DNA of 64,000 nucleotides from Spartobacteria bacterium (GTDB lineage Bacteria > Verrucomicrobiota > Verrucomicrobiia > Chthoniobacterales > UBA6821). The stretch lies in contig CANIVT010000003.1 in NCBI GenBank assembly GCA_947471565.1, forward strand, positions 62,001-126,000, given 5' to 3'. The notes below the pieces were generated by a model. It was not told where the DNA came from, searched no databases, and worked only from the letters and a program-made list of their open reading frames with translations. The number at the start of each line of letters is the position of its first letter. Position 1 is the first letter of the stretch. The translations under genes and the position numbers were made by a program. Positions 8,701-16,582 of this stretch are shown one piece after another.

Positions 8701-9152
8701 TCATTCCTCTCGGTATGGCGATCTTCAGTTCCCTGCTCCTTTCCGGTTGCCTGACACAGCCAGTTACCTCCTCCGGCGGCATTGGCTCGGTCACGGTCAA
8801 GAACTCCAATCCCAGCGCCATTATTGCGGCCGCCCAGTCGGTCTTCCCCCACTACGGTTACACCTGCGCAGGGGGAGGACTCTCCGCGGTCTCCTTTGAC
8901 AAGAACTCCAACAAACTCGCCAATGTCCTCTGGGGAAGCTACGGCTGCCCGCAGACGATCCGCGTGAAGGTGAAGATCGTCCAGATCCCAGAGACCAACG
9001 ATTACCGCATCAGCCCGAAGGTCTACACGGTGAGCGATGCGGGCGAGGCGGGATTCGAGAGCAAGAGGGCGCTCATGGGGCTCTGGAACGGGGAGTACGG
9101 CCCCCTGCTCAACAAGGTCTCCGCACAGGCCTCGGGAGCAGGAGGGTATTAG
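8640..9152 (+). CDS. Putative lipoprotein of unknown function
   Basis: 170 residues. A hydrophobic stretch ending in LLLSGC (Cys near 37) is a lipobox, so it is probably anchored to a membrane. The rest, rich in Val, Ser and Gly with three more Cys, matches no family I recognise. The arginine-rich part before the hydrophobic core (SLRLRAR, 14-20) is encoded by the right arm of a dispersed repeat, so the repeat supplies the positive n-region of the signal peptide. A later ATG at 8715 would leave a signal too short and without positive charge, so 8640 is kept. Confidence 0.7.
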   Translation: MTFLNIISPLFSASLRLRARIIPLGMAIFSSLLLSGCLTQPVTSSGGIGSVTVKNSNPSAIIAAAQSVFPHYGYTCAGGGLSAVSFDKNSNKLANVLWGSYGCPQTIRVKVKIVQIPETNDYRISPKVYTVSDAGEAGFESKRALMGLWNGEYGPLLNKVSAQASGAGGY

Positions 9153-9174
9153 GAGAGGGGGAAGGGCCGAGTCA

Positions 9175-9195
9175 AAGGTCGAAGGTCGAAGGCTG
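9175..9195. repeat. Three copies of a 7-base unit
   Basis: AAGGTCG, AAGGTCG and AAGGCTG follow head to tail just after the lipoprotein gene. It belongs to the general pattern of short degenerate repeats in gaps of this window. Confidence 0.7.
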
Positions 9196-9263
9196 GAGCA
9201 AAGAGGTTCAAGGTGGGAAGGTGGGGCCGAAGGGAACGAGTATCTCTGTTCCTCAGGCTTTTC

Positions 9264-9350
9264 CTAACAGTCTAACAGTCTAACAGTCTAACAGTCTAAC
9301 AGTCTAACAGTCTAACAGTCTAACAGTCTAACAGTCTAACAGTCTAACAG
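9264..9350. repeat. 8-base tandem repeat, about 11 copies
   Basis: The unit TCTAACAG is repeated without any mismatch ten times after a 7-base partial copy, 87 bases in all. It lies between the lipoprotein gene and the convergent phosphatase gene. The unit is not a multiple of three and the array is not coding. Perfect copies suggest recent slippage, so copy number should vary between strains. Confidence 0.97.
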
Positions 9351-9375
9351 CCTTCAGCCTTTCCCTAGTCCCCGA

Positions 9376-9945
9376 TCACCCGACCAGCACGCACTCCATG
9401 CCGGCGGCATGGGCAGACTGCCTGCCGATCTCGGTATCCTCGAAAACGAGGCATCCCGAGGGATTCACTCCGAGGAGCCTGGCAGCAGTGAGGTAGGGAT
9501 CGGGCGCAGGCTTGCCATTGGAATAATCCTCGGACGTCACGATGGCGTCGAAGAGGGTGATGATCCCGAGGCTCTCGAGCGTGGAGGTCACCGCCTTGCG
9601 ACCGCCGCCCGAGGCGACGGCGAGCGGTTTTTTACCGTGCATGGAGCGGGCAAAGGCGACCACCGGTTCGATGGCCTTCACGTCGGAAAGAAGTAAGTGG
9701 TAGAGGCCTTCTTTGTGGCTGACCATGGTCTCGGGATCCATGAAGAGCCCCTGCATCTCGTTGAGGGAATGGACGATCTCCTTGGTGGGACGGCCGCCCC
9801 AGGCGTAGTAGAGATCCTCGGGAAGGTCGGCGCCATGGGGCTCGAGCGCTATCTTCCACGCCTCATAGTGGAGTCCCATCGTGTCAGCCAGGGTGCCGTC
9901 GCAGTCGAAGATGTAGGCGGTGAAGTCGCGGTCGGGAATATGCAT
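9376..9945 (-). CDS. HAD-superfamily phosphatase (beta-phosphoglucomutase-like)
   Basis: 189 residues. Motif I FDCDGTLADT has the nucleophile Asp14 and acid Asp16; GKPAPDPYL supplies the Lys of motif III and VFEDTEIG motif IV. A helical cap follows motif I (C1 type), as in enzymes of fructose-1-phosphate, 6-phosphogluconate and beta-phosphoglucomutase type. The substrate is not decidable. The ATG at 9945 begins the conserved part; an upstream open extension is only the antisense of ilvN. Divergent from ilvN by 87 bases. Confidence 0.86.
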   Translation of the reverse strand: MHIPDRDFTAYIFDCDGTLADTMGLHYEAWKIALEPHGADLPEDLYYAWGGRPTKEIVHSLNEMQGLFMDPETMVSHKEGLYHLLLSDVKAIEPVVAFARSMHGKKPLAVASGGGRKAVTSTLESLGIITLFDAIVTSEDYSNGKPAPDPYLTAARLLGVNPSGCLVFEDTEIGRQSAHAAGMECVLVG

Positions 9946-10032
9946 AGCGCGATCCTGCCCGCTTGCTTTGCATTTGACGAAAAAAAAGCGGCCCAGCATC
10001 TTTAGCGTTCTCCTTTTCCAAAGGAAGCACCC

Positions 10033-10509
10033 ATGCGCCACACCATTTCCATCCTCGTCGAGAACAAGTTCGGCGTGCTCACTCGCGTCGCCGGGATGTT
10101 CAGCGGACGCGGCTTCAACATCGACACGCTCAATGTCGGTCCCACGCTCGACCCCGAGATCTCCCGCATGACGATCGTCGTCCGCGGCGACGACAAGGTG
10201 CTCGACCAGGTCAACAAGCAACTCGACAAGCTCGTCAACGTGATCAGCGTCGAGGACTTCGGCGACACGGAGTATGTCGACCGCGAACTGGTCCTCCTCC
10301 GCGTGAAGGCCGACTCCAAGTCGCGCGCGGACATCATGCAGATCTGCGACATTTTCCGCACCAAGATCATCGACGTGCAGCCGAAGCGCCTCGCCATCGA
10401 GATCACCGGATCAGAGAGCAAGATCGACAAGTTCGTCGCGCTCATGGAGCCCTTCGGAATCACCGAACTGACGCGCACGGGCAAGATCGCCCTCTCACGC
10501 CTCAAGTAA
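10033..10509 (+). CDS. ilvN: Acetolactate synthase small (regulatory) subunit
   Basis: Binds the catalytic IlvB subunit and gives valine feedback control in branched-chain amino acid synthesis. 158 residues, with an N-terminal ACT domain starting MRHTISILVENKFGVLTRVA and the GFNIDTLNVGPT stretch, then the usual C-terminal half ending GKIALSRLK. An AAGGAAG motif 6 bases upstream of the ATG is one of the few good ribosome sites in the window. ilvC follows after a repeat-filled gap. No ilvB is next to it or elsewhere in the window. Confidence 0.95.
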   Translation: MRHTISILVENKFGVLTRVAGMFSGRGFNIDTLNVGPTLDPEISRMTIVVRGDDKVLDQVNKQLDKLVNVISVEDFGDTEYVDRELVLLRVKADSKSRADIMQICDIFRTKIIDVQPKRLAIEITGSESKIDKFVALMEPFGITELTRTGKIALSRLK

Positions 10510-10517
10510 TCTGCGGA

Positions 10518-10615
10518 GGGTTAAAAAAGTTACACCGTGAAAAGTTACAAAGGCTGATGCGAGCCCCCTTTCATACTTTCCACTTTTTAACTTTTTAACT
10601 TTTCACACTTCAACC
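10518..10615. repeat. Inverted pair of GTTAAAAAGTTA-type degenerate repeats
   Basis: Left arm 10518-10554 carries TTAAAAAAGTTAC and GAAAAGTTACAAAG. Right arm 10574-10615 carries the reverse complement type CTTTTTAACTTTTTAAC. About 20 bases separate them, so the ilvN-ilvC message could fold a long AU-rich hairpin here. The same unit occurs at 30131-30180. Confidence 0.75.
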
Positions 10616-10648
10616 TTCACCAAAACAAACATAAACACCAACCCACCC

Positions 10649-11674
10649 ATGCCCGCCAAAATCTACACCGAAAAGGATGCCGACCTGAAGTTCCTCAAGG
10701 GAAAAACCTGCGCCGTGATCGGCTTCGGTTCCCAGGGACACGCCCACGCCCTCAATCTCAAGGAGAGCGGCGTCAAGGTCATCATCGGACTCTATCCCAA
10801 GAGCAAGAGCCGCGCGGTTGCCAAGAAGCTCGGCTTCCAGGTCTTTGATACGGCCGAGGCGGTCAAGAAGGCCGACGTCATCATGGTGGCGGTTCCCGAT
10901 CTCGTCATCCCCTCGGTCTACGAGAAGGACATCGCCCCGAATCTCCACGCAGGCCACACCCTGCTCTTCAGCCACGGTTTCGCGATCCTCTACAAGACGA
11001 TCGTGCCGCCCAAGCACGTCGACGTGATCATGGTCGCCCCCAAGGGACCCGGCCACACCGTCCGCAGCCAGTACAAGGAAGGCAAGGGAGTGCCCACGCT
11101 CATCGCCATCCACCAGAACAAGAGCGGCAACGCCAAGAAGACCGCCCTCGCCTGGGCCAAGGGCATCGGCGGCGCCCGCGCCGGCGTTTTTGAGACCACC
11201 TTCAAGGAGGAGACCGAGACCGATCTCTTCGGCGAGCAGGCCGTGCTCTGCGGCGGCACCGCGGCCCTCATCCAGGCAGGATTCGAGACCCTCGTCGAGG
11301 CTGGCTACCAGCCCGAGATGGCCTACTTTGAGGTCCTTCACGAGCTCAAGCTCATCGTCGACATGATCAACGAGTCCGGCATCAGCGGCATGCGCTTCTC
11401 GATCTCCGAGACCGCCAAGTACGGCGACATCGTGGTCGGCCCCAAGGTCGTCGACGCCTCCGTCAAGAAGCGGATGAAGTCGGCCCTCAAGGACATCCAG
11501 ACCGGCAAGTTCGCCAAGGATTGGATCGCCGAGGCCAAGACCGGCAAGAAGAAGTACAATGCCCTCCTCAAGGCCGGCGAGAAGCACCCGATCGAGAAGG
11601 TCGGCCAGCAGCTCCGCGCCCGCATGTCCTGGGTCAAAAAGAAGAACATCAAGGGGGCCCAGGCCGCCTACTGA
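10649..11674 (+). CDS. ilvC: Ketol-acid reductoisomerase (class I)
   Basis: Second common step of valine, isoleucine and leucine synthesis: isomerises and reduces acetohydroxy acids with NADPH and magnesium. 341 residues, the short class I form. The Rossmann loop [10 protein letters not shown] is at 25-34, the SHGFAI stretch near 106-111, and the knotted C-terminal domain has [10 protein letters not shown] and [12 protein letters not shown] with the metal acids. It lies 139 bases after ilvN and is followed by a strong intrinsic terminator at 11699-11730. Confidence 0.97.
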   Translation: MPAKIYTEKDADLKFLKGKTCAVIGFGSQGHAHALNLKESGVKVIIGLYPKSKSRAVAKKLGFQVFDTAEAVKKADVIMVAVPDLVIPSVYEKDIAPNLHAGHTLLFSHGFAILYKTIVPPKHVDVIMVAPKGPGHTVRSQYKEGKGVPTLIAIHQNKSGNAKKTALAWAKGIGGARAGVFETTFKEETETDLFGEQAVLCGGTAALIQAGFETLVEAGYQPEMAYFEVLHELKLIVDMINESGISGMRFSISETAKYGDIVVGPKVVDASVKKRMKSALKDIQTGKFAKDWIAEAKTGKKKYNALLKAGEKHPIEKVGQQLRARMSWVKKKNIKGAQAAY

Positions 11675-11698
11675 TCCGTTCGAGACAGACTTACCGAG

Positions 11699-11730
11699 AA
11701 AACGCCCGGGTTGCCCCGGGCGTTTTTTTT
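11699..11730 (+). terminator. Intrinsic terminator after ilvC
   Basis: A 10-base stem AACGCCCGGG / CCCGGGCGTT with a 4-base loop is followed by a run of eight T. It ends 25-56 bases past the ilvC stop and before the aldolase ATG at 11795, so it separates the two units. Confidence 0.92.
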
Positions 11731-11794
11731 GTTGCGGGAAATCCTCCTGAATAGGCTCGACGAAGCACGGGTTTTGCTACGAACTAAACGCACC

Positions 11795-12859
11795 ATGATC
11801 AACGACATCAAAAACCTCCTCGGCGCCGATGCCGACTCCCTCCTCAACCATACCTGCAAGACGGTCTCCAAGGATCTCCTGCACCTTCCCGGACCCGATT
11901 TCGTCGACCGCATCCACATCGGTAGCGACCGCAATCCCCGCGTGCTGGCCAACCTCCAGCGTCTGTACGGCACGGGCCGCCTCGCCAACACCGGCTACCT
12001 CTCGATTCTCCCGGTCGATCAGGGCATCGAGCACTCCGCCGGTGCCAGCTTCGCCGCGAACCCGATCTACTTTGATCCCGAGAACATCGTGAAACTCGCC
12101 ATCGAGGGCGGTTGCAACGCCGTGGCCTCCACCTACGGCGTCCTGGGGAGCGTGGCGCGGAAGTACGCCCACAGGATCCCCTTCCTGGTAAAGATCAACC
12201 ATAACGAGCTCCTCACCTACCCCAACCAGCACAAGGAGATCCTCTTCGGCACCGTCGAGGAGGCCTATGACATGGGTGCAGCCGCCATCGGCGCGACCAT
12301 CTACTTCGGCAGCGAGGACGCCACCCGTGAGATCATCGAGATCGCAGCAGCATTCCGCCGCGCCCACGAACTCGGCATGGCGACCGTCCTCTGGTGCTAT
12401 CTCCGCAATGACGCCTTTAAGAAGGACAAGGACTACCATCTCTCCGCCGACCTCACCGGTCAGGCCAACCACCTCGGCGTCACGATCGAGGCAGACATCA
12501 TCAAACAGAAGCTCCCAGAGAACAACGGCGGCTTCAAGGCACTCAACACCGGTGCCTCCAGCTACGGGAAGCTCGACGAGCGCATCTACACCCAGCTCAC
12601 CACCGATCACCCGATCGACCTTTGCCGCTACCAGGTCGTGAACTGCTACATGGGCCGCGCCGGCCTCATCAATAGCGGAGGAGCCTCCGGTGCCCACGAT
12701 TTCGCCGAGGCGGTCCGCACGGCGGTCATCAACAAGCGTGCCGGCGGCACGGGACTGATCTCCGGTCGCAAGGCCTTCCAGCGTCCGATCGAGGAGGGAG
12801 CCAAGCTCCTGCACGCGATCCAGGACGTCTATCTCTGCCCAGAGGTCACGATTGCCTGA
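11795..12859 (+). CDS. fbaB: Class I fructose-bisphosphate aldolase, FbaB (DhnA) type
   Basis: Schiff-base aldolase splitting or making fructose 1,6-bisphosphate in glycolysis and gluconeogenesis. 354 residues. [19 protein letters not shown] is at 72-90, [11 protein letters not shown] near 130-140, and the Schiff-base Lys237 is in [12 protein letters not shown]. The archaeal-type class I enzyme is found in many bacteria beside or instead of the class II form. The ATG at 11795 is chosen because upstream open codons run through the terminator hairpin. No Shine-Dalgarno motif is seen. Confidence 0.94.
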   Translation: MINDIKNLLGADADSLLNHTCKTVSKDLLHLPGPDFVDRIHIGSDRNPRVLANLQRLYGTGRLANTGYLSILPVDQGIEHSAGASFAANPIYFDPENIVKLAIEGGCNAVASTYGVLGSVARKYAHRIPFLVKINHNELLTYPNQHKEILFGTVEEAYDMGAAAIGATIYFGSEDATREIIEIAAAFRRAHELGMATVLWCYLRNDAFKKDKDYHLSADLTGQANHLGVTIEADIIKQKLPENNGGFKALNTGASSYGKLDERIYTQLTTDHPIDLCRYQVVNCYMGRAGLINSGGASGAHDFAEAVRTAVINKRAGGTGLISGRKAFQRPIEEGAKLLHAIQDVYLCPEVTIA

Positions 12860-12955
12860 TCCGGATAAAGCGGGGCTTGCCCTTTTCATGCTGGGGTACG
12901 TTGTCATCCCTCGAGCTATCGTCAAGATAGCCCTCGGTCTTCCGTCTGCCCGATC

Positions 12956-13015
12956 ATGAAAATTGCGGCGCCCGACTTTGCCCGTATCTTCTCAAAAGAA
13001 GAATTGATCAAATGA
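12956..13015 (+). CDS. Possible 19-residue leader peptide ahead of the TPR gene
   Basis: A short frame, MKIAAPDFARIFSKEELIK, overlaps the next ATG as ATGA at 13012. It may couple translation or be a remnant. A small hairpin, GCTATC-GTCAA-GATAGC, lies upstream at 12915-12931. Nothing else supports it. Confidence 0.25.
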   Translation: MKIAAPDFARIFSKEELIK

Positions 13016-13482
13016 GCGAGCGGGCCCTACTCGCCGCACAAGGTTATCTGGAGCTCGGCATGGCCGAGGAGGCCCTTGCCGAGCTTTCCACCATCCCGGA
13101 CATCGGGAGCCGTGATCCCGATGTCGTCGAGTTGCGCCTGCATATCCTGATGCAGGCCACGCAGTGGAGGGAGGCCTTGGCCACGGCCAACGAGTTGAGG
13201 GATCTGAATCCCAAGGCCGTACCCGCCTATATCCACGGAGCCTTTGCCCTGCACGAACTCGGGAGGACCACCGAGGCCCGCGACCTGCTTCTCCAAGGAC
13301 CGGAGGAGCTCAGAAAGGATCCGACCTTTCATTACAACATCGGGTGCTACGAGGCCGTCCTCGGCAACCGCGATGCTGCGCTTCAGAGCCTCGAGCAAAG
13401 CTTTGCGCTGGATGATACCTACAGGGATTTTGCCCGTAAGGATCCCGATCTCGCCGTGCTGAGGGAAGAGCTCGCGGCATGA
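13012..13482 (+). CDS. Tetratricopeptide-repeat protein
   Basis: 156 residues, no signal peptide. At least three TPR-like helical hairpins are seen: about 5-33 (AAQGYLELGMAEEALAELS), 40-72 and 77-105 (AYIHGAFALHELGRTTEARD), then a fourth about 109-140. Such repeats bind partner proteins. It overlaps the serine hydrolase gene by four bases (ATGA), so the two are made together, but the joint function is unknown. Confidence 0.8.
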   Translation: MSERALLAAQGYLELGMAEEALAELSTIPDIGSRDPDVVELRLHILMQATQWREALATANELRDLNPKAVPAYIHGAFALHELGRTTEARDLLLQGPEELRKDPTFHYNIGCYEAVLGNRDAALQSLEQSFALDDTYRDFARKDPDLAVLREELAA

Positions 13483-14615
13483 GCCGGTCATTCAACCCGG
13501 GTGCGGCCACGGATCGACTTCGAGAGGCCTTCGGCGAAGTCCTTGCCGAGACCACCGCTGGGGGAGCCTCACTAGCCCTCTGGCATGATGGAGAATCCCT
13601 CCTCTCTCTCCATGGCGGGGAAGCCTCCCCGGGGCATGCATGGCAAGCCGAGACCCCCTGCCTGATCTGGTCAGCCAGCAAAGGGGTGGCCGCCGCCGGC
13701 ACGCTCCATGCCCTGCAGGAAAAGGGAGTTCCACTCACCACCCGCGTCGCCGACCTTTGGCCTGAATTCGCCGCCGCAGGCAAGGACCGCATCACCCTCT
13801 CGGAACTCCTCTCCCACCGTGCGGGCCTCGCCGCGATCGATCAACGGGGTCTCTCCATCACCGATCACGAAGCTGTCGCCGAAGCGCTCGCCGCACAGGC
13901 TCCAAACTGGGCCTTTGACGGCACCCACGGCTACGGCGCCCGCACTTTCGGATTTCTCCTTGATGAGATCGTGCGCCGCGTGGCCGGGGAGAAACTCGCG
14001 GAGCGCTGGGAACGCGTGTTCCGTGGGCCGCTCGGGCTCGATCTCTGGTGCGGCCTTCCGGAAGACATGCTGGAGTCCGCCGCGACCGTGATCGCGCCGA
14101 AGACGCCTCCCGATCCCGGACCCTTTTCCAAGGCCTTTGGTGAGCCCGCTTCACTCACTCGGCGCGCCCTCAGTGAGCCCAATTCGGAAATGGGGGCACT
14201 CACTCCCTCGGTGATGAACTCGCCCGCCATGCGCACAGCATCGCTCCCTTCGCTCGGTGCCATCTCCACTGCGGATTCCCTGGCCAGATTCTATGCCCTG
14301 CTTGCGACTGACGGTGGGGGGATTTTCCAACCTGAGACGCTTGCCTCCATGAGGACCACACTGGCAAAGGGGCCCGACCGCGTCCTGATCGATGAGACCT
14401 CTTTCTCAGCCGGATTCATGACCAATGACTTCGGTGTCTATGGCCCCTCACCTTCGGCATTCGGTCATCCCGGCGCGGGAGGCTCGATCGCCTTCGCCGA
14501 TCCGGAGCATGGCTTCGGATTTGCCTTCATTCCCAGCGCCATGAATCCGGGCGCTCTCCCCGGCCCCCGCACCCGGAAGCTGCTGGCTGCCCTTTACGGT
14601 GAGATGATGTTGTAA
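13479..14615 (+). CDS. Serine hydrolase of the beta-lactamase class C fold
   Basis: 378 residues without a signal peptide, so probably cytosolic and more likely an esterase or peptidase than a resistance enzyme. Nucleophile Ser65 is in WSASKG (SxxK), the Tyr motif is GYGA at 151-154 and the third motif is FGHPGAGG near 330. A long TLSELLSHRAGL segment follows, typical of EstB-like members. It starts inside the stop of the TPR gene. Substrate unknown. Confidence 0.86.
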   Translation: MSRSFNPGAATDRLREAFGEVLAETTAGGASLALWHDGESLLSLHGGEASPGHAWQAETPCLIWSASKGVAAAGTLHALQEKGVPLTTRVADLWPEFAAAGKDRITLSELLSHRAGLAAIDQRGLSITDHEAVAEALAAQAPNWAFDGTHGYGARTFGFLLDEIVRRVAGEKLAERWERVFRGPLGLDLWCGLPEDMLESAATVIAPKTPPDPGPFSKAFGEPASLTRRALSEPNSEMGALTPSVMNSPAMRTASLPSLGAISTADSLARFYALLATDGGGIFQPETLASMRTTLAKGPDRVLIDETSFSAGFMTNDFGVYGPSPSAFGHPGAGGSIAFADPEHGFGFAFIPSAMNPGALPGPRTRKLLAALYGEMML

Positions 14616-14700
14616 ACCACGAACCTCACGAAAAACACGAAAAGATGCATCATGCGCGCCTCTCATTTGACTTTCGTGTCCTTTCGCGCTTTTCGTGGTT
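14615..14700. repeat. Inverted pair of CACGAA-type repeats
   Basis: Left arm 14615-14645 reads AACCACGAACCTCACGAA and on; right arm 14670-14700 is an imperfect reverse complement ending TTTTCGTGGTT. Within each arm CACGAAA recurs about every ten bases. It fills the gap between the hydrolase and iscA and could fold into a long hairpin. Confidence 0.85.
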
Positions 14701-14764
14701 ATCTGAATCCTGTGGCAGCTCTTTTCTCTCGGTGAAGATTCAACGATTACGATAAGATATTTCG

Positions 14765-15139
14765 ATGAGCGACACACAGGCCGCCCCTCTCCCGTGGAAA
14801 ATCGGGAACGAGAAGCTCTGTCGTGTCACGGATGCCGCTTCCAACCGACTGACCTCACTCCTCACGAAACAGGGACGTGCCAACGGGGCTCTTCGCGTCG
14901 CTGTCATCGGTGGCGGATGCTCCGGTCTCCAGTACAAGATGGACCTGGTCGACGGCCCCCTGCCCCGAGACATCCTCGTCCCCTCCAAAGGAGTGAACAT
15001 CGTGATCGACCCCAAGAGCGCCCTCTTTGTCAGTGGCTCGGAACTCGACTACAGCGACGACCTCCAGAAAGGAGGCTTCAAGGTCACCAATCCCAATGCG
15101 GTGGCTCATTGCTCCTGCGGGGAGAGCTTCTCGGCGTGA
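14765..15139 (+). CDS. iscA: Iron-sulfur carrier protein, IscA/ErpA/HesB family
   Basis: A-type carrier that passes clusters to target proteins. 124 residues. The three conserved Cys are present: Cys52 in GGGCSGLQY, and Cys116 and Cys118 in HCSCGESF. The N-terminus is about 15 residues longer than in E. coli IscA. It heads a group with hscB and hscA. TAAGAT at 14753-14758 ends 6 bases before the ATG and no Shine-Dalgarno motif is seen. Confidence 0.92.
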   Translation: MSDTQAAPLPWKIGNEKLCRVTDAASNRLTSLLTKQGRANGALRVAVIGGGCSGLQYKMDLVDGPLPRDILVPSKGVNIVIDPKSALFVSGSELDYSDDLQKGGFKVTNPNAVAHCSCGESFSA

Positions 15140-15222
15140 CGGCGTTGAAGAACCGAGGCTTTTAGCCTGAAGACTGTTCGTCTCTTAGGGAAACGCTGAT
15201 TTAGGTAAATACCATCACTTCG

Positions 15223-15768
15223 ATGACAGATCCTTTTAAAACCCTGTCCCTTGCAAAGCGTCCCTATCTTTCGGAAGAAGAGATCGGAACGGCTTACCGG
15301 AAGCTGGCCGGAGAACTCCACCCCGATCAGGCGGGTGGGGATGCGAATCGCTTCAAGGAACTGGGTGAGGCGGCGGCCATTCTTCGAGATCCAGCCCGCA
15401 GGCTTCGCGCCCTGTCCGGAGTGGAAGCCGGAAATATTACTCCTCCCGAGGCGGCCGATCTTTTTCTGAAGGTAGCTCAACTCCTGCAGGAAACCGACTC
15501 CCTGGTCGCACGCCACGCCGCCACAAGCAATCCTCTCGCCAAAGCGGTGCTAGCAGCCCCTCTGAAAAAACTTGCTGCCACTTTGGGGAGCCTCCTTGGG
15601 ATTGTTCAAGGATGGCATTCCTCACTCGATGATCGACTGAGTGTGATGGATGCCTCTTGGCCGAGGCATGATCCCAAAGAGGTTGCCGAGTTGGCTGATT
15701 CCTTTGCCTACGCCACCCGCTGGGAATCCCAACTCGGGGAACGGAAGCTTTCCCTCGATTGCCTTTGA
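15223..15768 (+). CDS. hscB: HscB-like J-domain co-chaperone
   Basis: Delivers the IscU scaffold to the HscA chaperone. 181 residues: an N-terminal J domain with the HPD motif at 33-35 (AGELHPDQAGG) and a C-terminal helical domain suited to scaffold binding. It lies 83 bases after iscA and before hscA, with the vapBC pair between them. TACCAT ends 7 bases before the ATG. The C-terminal part is diverged, so the HscB label rests partly on context. Confidence 0.84.
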   Translation: MTDPFKTLSLAKRPYLSEEEIGTAYRKLAGELHPDQAGGDANRFKELGEAAAILRDPARRLRALSGVEAGNITPPEAADLFLKVAQLLQETDSLVARHAATSNPLAKAVLAAPLKKLAATLGSLLGIVQGWHSSLDDRLSVMDASWPRHDPKEVAELADSFAYATRWESQLGERKLSLDCL

Positions 15769-15818
15769 AGTTTTCCCATCAGGAAATCTCGAAACACCTG
15801 ATCATGACCGCGCATCAC

Positions 15819-15855
15819 TTGCCAACCACCCATAAACCCATATAGTGACCCATAT
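15819..15855 (+). promoter_or_regulatory. vapBC promoter with overlapping direct repeat
   Basis: TTGCCA (15819-15824), a 16-base spacer and TATAGT (15841-15846) form a good sigma-70-like promoter. The -10 ends 7 bases before the ATG at 15854, so the transcript should be leaderless. CCCATAT occurs twice, at 15837-15843 and 15849-15855, 12 bases apart and over the -10, which fits an autoregulatory VapB site. Confidence 0.65.
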
Positions 15856-16111
15856 GAAGACGACACTGGAACTACCCGATGATCTCCTCACCGAGGCCAA
15901 GGCGGTTGCAGCCCGTCGCCATACCACCCTGAAGGCGATTATGGAGCATGCCTTGAGACGGGAGTTGGGGGATCTGCCCGCCCGATCCCGGAGGGCCCAA
16001 GCCCGCATCATCGTGAATGAACGGGGGTTTCCTGTCCTGCGCCGCCAAGGAGAAGGACGACTCACCAGCGAGATGGTCTACACCATGCAGGAAAGCGGGG
16101 AACTCGAATGA
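15854..16111 (+). CDS. vapB: VapB-type antitoxin
   Basis: About 85 residues. The N-terminus MKTTLELPDDLLTEAKAVAA is a ribbon-helix-helix DNA-binding type that dimerises and represses its own promoter; the C-terminal tail should bind the toxin. A GTG nine bases upstream is also in frame, but the promoter at 15819-15846 predicts transcription starting at or just before this ATG, so the ATG is chosen. It overlaps vapC by four bases. Confidence 0.88.
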   Translation: MKTTLELPDDLLTEAKAVAARRHTTLKAIMEHALRRELGDLPARSRRAQARIIVNERGFPVLRRQGEGRLTSEMVYTMQESGELE

Positions 16112-16542
16112 GCGTCGTGCTCCTGGATGTCAACGTCCTGATCGCCCTGGGTGACCCGTGCCATATCCATCATGACCGGGTACAGGAATGGTTCCATCAG
16201 GAGAAGGCCCGCGCTTGGGCGACATGCCCACTCACGGAGAACGGTTTTCTTAGAATCCTTGGCAACCCTGCCTATAAGGATTCCCCGGGCACACCCGACG
16301 AACTTCGCCCGGCACTTGCCGCGATCTGCTCCGCTCCCGGACACCAGTTTTGGCCCGACGATCTCTCCCTGAGGGATCACCGACGTCACCCCTCGCTTCC
16401 CGCCTCCCGGAATCTGACCGATCACTACCTTCTCTCCCTTGCCGTCCATCGAAAGGGACGCCTCGCAAGTCTTGATCAGCGGATCGACCCATCGCTGATC
16501 CCCGGAGACTCCAAAGCCTATCTGGTGATCCCTGAGATCTGA
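16108..16542 (+). CDS. vapC: VapC-type PIN-domain ribonuclease toxin
   Basis: 144 residues. The four acidic residues of a PIN active site are visible: Asp7 (LLDVNVLIAL), Glu44 (TENGFLRIL), Asp105 (LTDHYLLSLA) and Asp123 (ASLDQRI). VapC toxins cut specific tRNA or rRNA sites unless bound by VapB. The ATGA overlap with vapB is the usual arrangement. The pair lies between hscB and hscA, a spot where accessory insertion is unusual. Confidence 0.9.
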   Translation: MSVVLLDVNVLIALGDPCHIHHDRVQEWFHQEKARAWATCPLTENGFLRILGNPAYKDSPGTPDELRPALAAICSAPGHQFWPDDLSLRDHRRHPSLPASRNLTDHYLLSLAVHRKGRLASLDQRIDPSLIPGDSKAYLVIPEI

Positions 16543-16582
16543 TCCCTTTCATCCGATTCATCCCTGTGGATAATCAGCGGGC

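Noticed and set aside
9264-9350. Possible CRISPR array
   Set aside because: The units are 8 bases without spacers, so it is a simple tandem repeat.
11777-12925. Long open frame antisense to the aldolase gene
   Set aside because: The aldolase on the plus strand is complete with catalytic residues; the antisense has no recognisable feature.
13929-13940. Missing YxN motif in the serine hydrolase
   Set aside because: As I recall, the YxA form seen here is common in this esterase-like subfamily, so it is not a sign of inactivity.
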